Shown here one piece after another: positions 1 to 5,589 of a DNA stretch of 5,589 nt. Numbering within the stretch: the first letter of the stretch is position 1; the number at the start of each line of letters is the position of its first letter. This DNA is from an uncultured Campylobacter sp. (GTDB taxonomy: Bacteria; Campylobacterota; Campylobacteria; Campylobacterales; Campylobacteraceae): contig CALIWP010000106.1 in NCBI GenBank assembly GCA_938046705.1, positions 1 through 5,589 of the forward strand, read 5' to 3'. The translations under genes and the position numbers were made by a program. Under the pieces are notes generated by a model. That model saw only the letters and a list, made by a program, of their open reading frames with translations. It was not told the origin of the DNA and ran no database searches.

Positions 1-1112
1 ATGGCCGGATCTTTAAAATTTATATTTCCAAGCTCGCTAAACATCAGCACGCCGACCATCACGAGTATCGGATATATCGCGTTTGAAGGGATAGCTTTAA
101 AAAGCGGCAACATAAAAATCGTAAGTACGAAAAATAGTCCGCAAAACACCGCCGTTAGTCCCGTTTTGCCGCCCTCTTCTACGCCGCTAGCGCTCTCGGC
201 AAACGACGTCGTCGTACTAACGCCTACTAATGAGCCGGCTACCGTAGCTACCGCGTCGGCTTCGAGGGTTTTTTCTAGTTTTTCGACGCCTTTTTGATTG
301 CTCTCGTCAAAGATCCCCGCTCTGTTTCCCACGCCCGCTAGCGTACCGATAGAGTCGAAAAGATCGGTCACGAAAAATGTAACGATCACCGGAAGCAACG
401 CAAAAGATAGCGCGCCCATGATATCAAGCTCTAAGAATATCGGCGATATCGAAGCCGGTAGCGAGATAAATTCCTTCGGATACGGCGCGATACCGAAAAT
501 CCAAGCGATCACCGAGGTCGTAAATACCGCGATGATGAATGCGCCCTTAACCTTCCACGCCCAAAAAAGTATAACGAAAAATAGCCCCACAAAGCCCAAA
601 ATAACGTTTGGATCTTTTAAATTTCCAAGTCCGACCAGTACCGCGTCATTATTTACGACCACGCCCATTTGCTGAAGTCCGACAAAGGCGATAAACGCGC
701 CAATGCCCGCGCTTATCGAGCGCCTGACGTCATCGGGGATGGACTTTAGGACCCAGATTCTAAAATTCGTAAAAGATAATACGACGAAAATTATACCCGA
801 GATGAAAACCACGCCTAGAGCCGTCTGCCACGGTATCTGCATACCAAGCACGAGGCCAAATGTAAAATACGCGTTTAGCCCCATTCCCACGCTCATAGCC
901 ACAGGCGTGTTCGCCCATATGCCGTTTAGCACGGTAGCGACCACCGTGATGAGCGCCGTAGCCGTGATGAGCGCATCCATCGGCATGCCGGTTTTACTCA
1001 TGATTATCGCGTTTACAGGCACGATATACATCATCGTTAAAAAGGTCGTGAGTCCCGCGCTAAACTCGGTCTTTACGCTAGTGCCGTTTTGCTTGAGTTT
1101 AAAAAAATCCAA
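1..1112 (-). CDS. NCS2 family purine permease (AzgA/PbuG/GhxP type), C-terminus cut by window edge
   Basis: This is an inner-membrane nucleobase:cation symporter of the guanine/hypoxanthine/adenine branch of NCS2. The window holds 370 codons with no stop; the family is usually about 430 residues, so roughly 60 are missing. The N-terminal block (SAGLTTFLTMMYIVPVN, residues 18-34) and GLNAYF (78-83) are family hallmarks. The strongest signatures are TDLFDSIGTLAG (249-260), LEADAVATVAGSLVG (283-297) and TSFAESASGVEEGGKTGLTA (302-321); the acidic residues in the first and third are candidate substrate contacts, by analogy with AzgA. Most of the sequence is hydrophobic and compatible with about 11 of the usual 14 membrane segments. 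The start is TTG at 1112, five bases after GGAGG. The next in-frame ATG codons, Met27-28, would delete the conserved N-terminus. It lies 10 nt behind mqnE and is probably cotranscribed with it. Family assignment is firm; the substrate (hypoxanthine, guanine, adenine or xanthine) cannot be read from sequence. Confidence 0.93.
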   Translation of the reverse strand, partial: MDFFKLKQNGTSVKTEFSAGLTTFLTMMYIVPVNAIIMSKTGMPMDALITATALITVVATVLNGIWANTPVAMSVGMGLNAYFTFGLVLGMQIPWQTALGVVFISGIIFVVLSFTNFRIWVLKSIPDDVRRSISAGIGAFIAFVGLQQMGVVVNNDAVLVGLGNLKDPNVILGFVGLFFVILFWAWKVKGAFIIAVFTTSVIAWIFGIAPYPKEFISLPASISPIFLELDIMGALSFALLPVIVTFFVTDLFDSIGTLAGVGNRAGIFDESNQKGVEKLEKTLEADAVATVAGSLVGVSTTTSFAESASGVEEGGKTGLTAVFCGLFFVLTIFMLPLFKAIPSNAIYPILVMVGVLMFSELGNINFKDPA

Positions 1113-1117
1113 TTCCG

Positions 1118-1125
1118 CCTCCTTA
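1118..1125 (-). promoter_or_regulatory. Strong Shine-Dalgarno of the permease, overlapping the mqnE stop codon
   Basis: The minus strand reads TAAGGAGG, in which TAA is the mqnE stop codon and GGAGG is the ribosome-binding core. Five bases (CGGAA) separate it from the TTG start of the permease. This is a near-perfect match to the 16S anti-SD and supports the non-ATG start. The arrangement suggests ribosomes ending mqnE can reinitiate on the permease. Confidence 0.8.
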
Positions 1126-2193
1126 GTTATCGTAAATTTTTAGTTCGTTATACAAGCTATCTCGCTCTACGGGGACAAATCCCGACGTCTGAATGAGATC
1201 GGTAAAATTTCTAAGACTCATACCGCTTGCCGATTTCGCACCGGCCGCGCTTTGGATGCTCTCTTTTTCTATCGTGCCGTCTAGATCGTCAGCACCAAAT
1301 TCCTGCGCGACCATAGCCAAATTTATAGTCGACGTCGCCCAGTACGCCTTTATGTGCGCGACATTATCGAGCACCAGACGCGAGATAGCAAAGGTCTTTA
1401 AAATTTCGGCCGAGCCGGGATAGTTTTCCACTTTTAGATAGTTGTTGTCGCGCTGATAAACCAGCGGGATAAAGGCGTTAAATCCGCCCGTCTTATCCTG
1501 CAAATCGCGAATCCGCAGCATATGATCGATGCGGTTTTGCCTGCTTTCTACGTGGCCAAACAGCATCGTAGCGTTGCTTTGCTTGCCTTTTTCGTGCCAA
1601 AGGCGGTGGATTTTGAGCCAGTTTTCCGAGCTCACCTTGCCTTTGCAAATTTTACGCCTAACCTCTTCGTCAAAGATCTCCGCTCCGCCGCCAGGCATTG
1701 AGTCCACGCCGTATTCGAGCATTTTTTCCACGACTTCTTCGTAGCTAAGGCCGTGTTTTCGCGAGAGGAAATCAACCTCCGCCGCAGTTAGAGCCTTGAC
1801 GTGGATTTGCGGATATTTTTCTTTTATTTTTTTAAAAATTTCCAAATACCACTGCCACGACGTCTCAGGGTTGTGCGCCGAGACGATATGTATCTCTTTT
1901 GCGCCGCCGGCGACGCTTTTTTCGACGATTTCTAGTATTTCATCGTGGCTCATCGTGTATGGGTTTGGATTTTTGCGGTTTGCGGAAAATGCGCAAAATT
2001 TACACACGTCCGCGCAGATATTGGTCGGGTTTATGTGGCGATTTACGTTAAAAAATACCTTTTTGCCGTGCATTTTTCGCCGTTTGGCATTTGCGAATTT
2101 ACCCAGCGTAAAAAGGTCTAGGTCGTACAAGCCTGCGCATTCGTCCGCGTCCAGACGTTCGCCGCTTTGGAGTTTTTCTATTAAATTTGTCAA
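1123..2193 (-). CDS. mqnE: Aminofutalosine synthase MqnE (radical SAM, menaquinone biosynthesis)
   Basis: MqnE joins S-adenosylmethionine to 3-[(1-carboxyvinyl)oxy]benzoate to give 6-amino-6-deoxyfutalosine, an early step of the futalosine route to menaquinone; it acts in the cytoplasm. The 356-residue protein is of normal family length. The radical SAM CX3CX2C motif for the 4Fe-4S cluster is Cys60, Cys64, Cys67 within NPTNICADVCKFCAFS. Other family blocks are MPGGGAEIF (166-174), SNATMLFGHVE (206-216), GGFNAFIPL (236-244), HIKAYW (280-285) and GADDLDGT (300-307). HIKAYW and the DDLDGT block favour MqnE over the related cyclase MqnC. The start is TTG at 2193: a TAA lies two codons upstream, and the next ATG (Met41) would cut the conserved N-terminus. 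The ribosome site is weak (GGAA about 7 bases upstream). It is the first gene of a leftward pair with the permease. Confidence 0.95.
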   Translation of the reverse strand: MTNLIEKLQSGERLDADECAGLYDLDLFTLGKFANAKRRKMHGKKVFFNVNRHINPTNICADVCKFCAFSANRKNPNPYTMSHDEILEIVEKSVAGGAKEIHIVSAHNPETSWQWYLEIFKKIKEKYPQIHVKALTAAEVDFLSRKHGLSYEEVVEKMLEYGVDSMPGGGAEIFDEEVRRKICKGKVSSENWLKIHRLWHEKGKQSNATMLFGHVESRQNRIDHMLRIRDLQDKTGGFNAFIPLVYQRDNNYLKVENYPGSAEILKTFAISRLVLDNVAHIKAYWATSTINLAMVAQEFGADDLDGTIEKESIQSAAGAKSASGMSLRNFTDLIQTSGFVPVERDSLYNELKIYDN

Positions 2194-2224
2194 ATTTTAT
2201 TCCGAAAATAGATATTAAACGGCG

Positions 2225-2242
2225 ATTATATGTTAAAAAAGC
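2225..2242 (-). promoter_or_regulatory. Probable sigma70 promoter for mqnE and the permease
   Basis: The minus strand carries a perfect TATAAT (2230-2225) preceded by a run of six T (TTTTTTAACATATAAT). Campylobacter vegetative promoters typically have a good -10 box and T-rich tracts in place of a conserved -35 box, and this fits. Transcription would start near 2218, giving a leader of about 25 nt before the TTG start of mqnE. The start site is inferred. Confidence 0.6.
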
Positions 2243-2279
2243 TTTGTTTTTGCAAAATTTTAGTATCATCGGATAAAAT
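2243..2279 (+). promoter_or_regulatory. Possible promoter region for the GlnD-like gene and glmS
   Basis: On the plus strand a T-rich stretch (TTTGTTTTTG, 2243-2252) precedes two imperfect -10 candidates, TATCAT (2264-2269) and TAAAAT (2274-2279). Either would give a leader of about 20-30 nt to the GTG start at 2305. Neither is a consensus box, and A/T-rich spacers produce such matches easily, so the exact promoter is uncertain. One should exist here because the upstream gene is divergent. Confidence 0.3.
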
Positions 2280-2304
2280 TTACACAAAAAGACGGCGGTA
2301 AAAA

Positions 2305-4761
2305 GTGGCTTTAAAAGGAAAATTAAACGGCGTTTTAGGAGGCGCAAATTTAGCCTCGCAGCTAAAAAAGCTTCAGGGCAAGGGCTTTGCAAATTTCATC
2401 GCAAAGCAAAGCGACGAGCTGATAAAAGCTCTGTGCACGCGGGTTTTGGACGAGATTTTTGCGGACTTTAACCCGGACGTCGATTTTATCCCGTTTTGCG
2501 TCATCGCTACCGAAAAATACGCCGACAATCTCATCTCTACAAGCTCGGTTTTAGAGGTTTTACTCGTCTTTAAAGAAAACGCAGGCTTTAACGTCAAATT
2601 TATCCTAAAAAAACTAGTCGCCGCGCTGGAGGGATCAAATTTAAAGCTAAATATTAAAATTTGCGAGCTGGACGAGATTTTCGAATCTCACAAAAACGAC
2701 CACAAAGCAAAGGCCGCGTTTAGCCGTATCCGCTATATCTGCGGCTCGCGTACGCTCTATAAGGCCGCTCGCTCACAGATCTATAAAACGCGCGAGTTTA
2801 ACGCGCAAGAAAATCTCAAATTTTACGCCAAAAATTTAGGCGCCTTTAACGAGATCCCAAACATAAAGCAAGAGCCCGATCTAAAAAACGACCTTGGCGG
2901 CACGAACGACATCTACTACCTAAACTGCGCTCTAAACGGCTTTGAAAACGAGATCAGCATGCGCTCGCAGGCTCTAAAATTTATTGACGAAAAGGAGCTT
3001 AGCGCGCTAAATTTGGCGGCTGATTTTATCCTTTGCGTAAAATCGGCACAAAATTTGACCCTGGGCTCCGACGTTTTTGATCCGTCTAAGCTAAACGAGA
3101 TCACCGCGCTCATGCAAACCAAATCCAAAAAAACGCAAGAAAACAGCAGCGTCATCTCGCAAAAGCTCTTTTCCTGCATGCACTCGGTCGCGGTTTTTTC
3201 GCGCTATCTGGTTTCTAGCTTTTATAGGAGCAAATTTAAAAGCGAGGCGAAATTTAGCGAGCTGCGAGCCGCGCGGCTAAAAAACGGATTTTATAGGTTT
3301 GAAAATACTATTTATGTCCCGCTACACGTCCGCGCTAGGCCGCTAAACGCGGTGCTAAAGCAGCTTTTGGCTCTTGGCGATGCGGAGTATAAATTTGACG
3401 TCGGAACGATCTTTTACCTAAAACGCGCGCAAATCAGCAAAGAGGACGCCGAGGATTCGCTCGCGCTTTTTAGAAAAATTTTGATGCGAAACCACGCTCA
3501 CTGCATCATCAAGGCGCTTTTGGACGCGGAGATTTTGCCCGTTTTGGTTAAGCCGCTCGAACACGCCGTAAATTTGGCCGAATTTGACGGCTATCATAAA
3601 TTTAGCGTCGGCGAGCACTGCGTTTTAAGCGTCAAATTTGCCGAAAATATCAAAGATAAATTCGTAAAATCGCTCTACGACGAGCTTTGTATCGAGGGGC
3701 GCACGCTGCTAAAGCTAGCTTTGCTGCTACATGACGCGGGCAAGGGGCTAGGCGGCGATCACTCGGTCGTGGGCTCAAATATTTTCCGCGCCTACGCCGC
3801 AAAGCTAAATTTGAGCGCAAAGGCCGTAAATATCGGCGTTACGCTCGTGCGCTACCACACGCTGATGAACGACGTGGCAAACCGCGAGGACATCTACGAT
3901 CAGCGCACGATTTTTAGCTTTATCTCAAAGCTTGGCGACCCACAAACGCTAAAGCTATCCTACATCGTCGCTTACTGCGTGATAAATGCAACCGACGAAA
4001 AGCTCTATACGCCCTATCTGGCGCGACTTTTGCGCGAGCTTTACGGCATTTGTTTGCAAAGCTTTGAGGATGAAAATCTGCTCGATGAAGCTTCAAGGCG
4101 CGTAAAAAAGGAGCTTAGCATCAGGCGAAACGCTAAATTTGCGGCTTTAAGCGAAAATTTGAAAGAAAAAATTTTCGCCATCCGCTCAAATTTGCTCTTT
4201 GCTAAATACCAGCCAGCAGATATCATCGCTATCGCCTGGGCCGCGCAAAACGCCGATAAACTAAGCGTGCAAGTACAAAATCACCAAAGCCTGAGCATCG
4301 AAATTTACGCGCAAAACTATCCAAATTTAGCCGTTTTGCTCTCGTCTCTGGCGCATCTTGATCTTGGATTTATGGAGATTTTCGAGCTGTTTGACGGTAA
4401 ATTTTACGTCAAGCTAGAGTTTAACAAAAACGTAAAATCAAGCGAGCTAGAAACCCTAAAAAACCTCATCGAGATCTCGCTAAAAAGCGGCGCCTCAGCG
4501 CAGATAAATCGCCCGATAATACTAAAAGGCGAGCTAAATTTTGACCCAAACCACTCGCAAGAGTACGCAAAGCTGGGCATAAACGCGAAAGATCAGCGCG
4601 GACTGATGGCTTACGTATTGGGAGTTTTTAAGGAATTTGATGTAAAAATAGCCAACGCCAGAATCCAAACCGTAAAAAACAGGACGCGGAATTTGCTGCT
4701 TATCGAAAAGCGCGAGGGCGTGGATTTGGGCGAAATTTTAAAATTATTAGAAAGCGAGTAA
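2305..4761 (+). CDS. GlnD-like protein: degenerate nucleotidyltransferase, HD domain and C-terminal ACT domains
   Basis: This 818-residue protein has the architecture of GlnD, the bifunctional PII uridylyltransferase/uridylyl-removing enzyme (usually 850-900 residues), but is divergent. Residues about 60-150 sit where the nucleotidyltransferase should be, yet the GGYGRGELxPxSDxD signature is replaced by an unrelated string at 69-84. The GlnD linker is recognisable at 190-204 (EPDLKNDLGGTNDIYYL, matching EPNxKxGPGGLRD). The HD region is clear: YHKFSVGEH (430-438), LLLHDAGKGLGGDHS (473-487), RYHTLMNDVA (516-525), then NATDEK (561-566). A weak ACT-like region spans about 661-735, and a better one 754-818 (INAKDQRGLMAYVLGVF). 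In GlnD the HD domain removes UMP from PII and the ACT domains sense glutamine. The start is GTG at 2305, because TAA lies two codons upstream and no ATG occurs for some 200 codons; a weak GGCGG precedes it. It ends 2 nt before glmS. Homology is secure; activity is unknown, and true uridylyltransferase activity is doubtful. Confidence 0.85.
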   Translation: MALKGKLNGVLGGANLASQLKKLQGKGFANFIAKQSDELIKALCTRVLDEIFADFNPDVDFIPFCVIATEKYADNLISTSSVLEVLLVFKENAGFNVKFILKKLVAALEGSNLKLNIKICELDEIFESHKNDHKAKAAFSRIRYICGSRTLYKAARSQIYKTREFNAQENLKFYAKNLGAFNEIPNIKQEPDLKNDLGGTNDIYYLNCALNGFENEISMRSQALKFIDEKELSALNLAADFILCVKSAQNLTLGSDVFDPSKLNEITALMQTKSKKTQENSSVISQKLFSCMHSVAVFSRYLVSSFYRSKFKSEAKFSELRAARLKNGFYRFENTIYVPLHVRARPLNAVLKQLLALGDAEYKFDVGTIFYLKRAQISKEDAEDSLALFRKILMRNHAHCIIKALLDAEILPVLVKPLEHAVNLAEFDGYHKFSVGEHCVLSVKFAENIKDKFVKSLYDELCIEGRTLLKLALLLHDAGKGLGGDHSVVGSNIFRAYAAKLNLSAKAVNIGVTLVRYHTLMNDVANREDIYDQRTIFSFISKLGDPQTLKLSYIVAYCVINATDEKLYTPYLARLLRELYGICLQSFEDENLLDEASRRVKKELSIRRNAKFAALSENLKEKIFAIRSNLLFAKYQPADIIAIAWAAQNADKLSVQVQNHQSLSIEIYAQNYPNLAVLLSSLAHLDLGFMEIFELFDGKFYVKLEFNKNVKSSELETLKNLIEISLKSGASAQINRPIILKGELNFDPNHSQEYAKLGINAKDQRGLMAYVLGVFKEFDVKIANARIQTVKNRTRNLLLIEKREGVDLGEILKLLESE

Positions 4762-4763
4762 AC

Positions 4764-5589
4764 ATGTGCGGAATCGTCGGTTACGTCGGCAATAGAGAAA
4801 AAAGAGAGTTTATTTTAAACGGATTAAAAGAGCTTGAGTACCGCGGCTACGATAGCGCAGGCATGGCGGTGATGAGCCTGGATGGCGGTTGCGACAAATG
4901 CACGCAGGAAATCGCCTTTTTCAAAGCCACCGGCAAGCTTGAAAATTTAGCCAAAAAATCAGAGGGCTTTAGCTCTAGCGGCGAAGGCGTCGCGATCGGA
5001 CACACGCGCTGGGCTACGCACGGCAAACCGACCGAGATCAACGCTCACCCGCACCTGGGCGAGCACTCTTTCGTCGTTCATAACGGCATCATCGAAAACT
5101 ACAAAGAGCTAAAAGAGGAGCTTGAGGCAAAGGGCGTTAGCTTCCTCAGCCAAACCGACACCGAAGTAATCGTGCATCTTTTTGAGGAAAATTTAAAAAC
5201 TATCGGCGAGCCGTTTAAAGCGTACGAAGCCACGGTAGCGCGCCTACACGGTGCATACGCGACGCTACTTATCACCAAAACGGCTCCGGGCAAAATTTTC
5301 TTCGCCAAGGACGCTGCGCCGCTAGCCATCGGCAAAAGCGAGGGCAAAGAGGTATTTTTCGCCTCCTCTGACGCCCCGCTGATCGGCCTAGCCAAAGAGG
5401 TGTGCTATCTGGACGACAAAAGCTACGGATTTGTAAGTCTAGACGAGATCGCGGTTTTTAAAGACGCAAAAAAACTAAGCCCGAGTTTCGCCGCGCTGCC
5501 TGCGGATAAAAGCTACGCGCAAAAAGAGGGCTTTAGATTTTTTATGGAAAAAGAGATCTACGAACAAAGCGCAGTCGTAAGCGAAACGC
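4764..5589 (+). CDS. glmS: Glutamine--fructose-6-phosphate aminotransferase GlmS, N-terminal part (3' end beyond window)
   Basis: GlmS converts fructose-6-phosphate and glutamine to glucosamine-6-phosphate and glutamate, the entry to UDP-GlcNAc for peptidoglycan, lipid A-type glycolipids and, in Campylobacter, protein glycans. The window covers 275 codons of about 600, essentially the whole class II glutaminase domain and the linker into the first sugar isomerase (SIS) domain. The protein opens MCGIVGYVG, so Cys2 becomes the N-terminal nucleophile after Met removal. Catalytic and substrate blocks are EYRGYDSAG (26-34), HTRWATHG (80-87, Arg82), HNGIIENY (106-113, Asn107 and Gly108 forming the oxyanion site) and SQTDTEV (129-135, Asp132). 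FMEKEIYEQ near the window end matches the interdomain linker. Compared with E. coli GlmS there is an insertion of about 8-9 residues between the GYDSAG and TRWATHG blocks; it carries Cys43-x-x-Cys46. The ATG lies 2 nt after the GlnD-like stop codon, which suggests translational coupling. Confidence 0.97.
   Translation, partial: MCGIVGYVGNREKREFILNGLKELEYRGYDSAGMAVMSLDGGCDKCTQEIAFFKATGKLENLAKKSEGFSSSGEGVAIGHTRWATHGKPTEINAHPHLGEHSFVVHNGIIENYKELKEELEAKGVSFLSQTDTEVIVHLFEENLKTIGEPFKAYEATVARLHGAYATLLITKTAPGKIFFAKDAAPLAIGKSEGKEVFFASSDAPLIGLAKEVCYLDDKSYGFVSLDEIAVFKDAKKLSPSFAALPADKSYAQKEGFRFFMEKEIYEQSAVVSET

Noticed and set aside
1..1143. Three nearly contiguous open frames on the plus strand (1-297, 298-675, 703-1143)
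   Set aside because: They lie antisense to the permease, whose minus-strand translation matches NCS2 signatures throughout. The plus-strand products are Ser/Thr/Pro-rich strings with no recognisable motif.
2188..2193. TTGACA on the minus strand as a -35 box
   Set aside because: It is the start codon and second codon of mqnE. No matching -10 lies at the right distance with any need for a promoter, and Campylobacter promoters do not rely on -35 boxes.
2197..2304. Terminator or small RNA in the intergenic region
   Set aside because: No GC-rich inverted repeat followed by a T-run is visible. The T- and A-runs are explained by the two divergent promoters.
2099..2392. Minus-strand 97-codon open frame spanning the divergent intergenic region
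   Set aside because: It overlaps the starts of both mqnE and the GlnD-like gene in a different frame. Its product is a basic low-complexity string without family motifs, and the region is better explained by promoters.
4759..4766. Possible glmS ribozyme leader
   Set aside because: The glmS ribozyme needs a leader of well over 100 nt, is typical of Firmicutes, and here only 2 nt separate glmS from the preceding gene.

Overview
The window looks like chromosomal core DNA from a Campylobacter-type member of the Campylobacterota. The evidence is a menaquinone-by-futalosine gene (mqnE), many AAATTT words at Lys-Phe and Asn-Leu codon pairs, promoters with T-tracts rather than -35 boxes, and a gene order (purine permease, mqnE, GlnD-like protein, glmS) that matches, as I recall it, the Cj1369-Cj1366 block of C. 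jejuni. Base composition is well above that of C. jejuni, which suggests the C. showae/rectus/curvus side of the genus. The species assignment is inference.

Layout: two gene pairs diverge from a 111-bp intergenic region (2194-2304). Leftward on the minus strand are mqnE (2193-1123, aminofutalosine synthase, a radical SAM enzyme of menaquinone synthesis) and then, 10 nt later, an NCS2/AzgA-PbuG-type purine permease (1112 to beyond position 1, C-terminus missing). Rightward on the plus strand are a large GlnD-like protein (2305-4761: degenerate nucleotidyltransferase, GlnD linker, HD domain, two ACT-like regions) and then, 2 nt later, glmS (4764 to beyond 5589, glucosamine-6-phosphate synthase, glutaminase half present).

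How they may work together: aminofutalosine made by MqnE is cleaved by MTA/SAH nucleosidase in this group, releasing adenine, so a purine permease in the same operon fits purine handling. On the other side, a protein related to the glutamine sensor GlnD is tightly coupled to an enzyme that consumes glutamine to make amino sugars. The GlnD-like protein is the most unusual item. It keeps the family's architecture, but the SDxD catalytic pair of the nucleotidyltransferase is gone and the last HD metal-ligand Asp appears to be Val. It is unlikely to be a normal PII uridylyltransferase.

I see no mobile element, RNA gene, CRISPR array or obvious terminator. Three of the four genes appear to use non-ATG starts.
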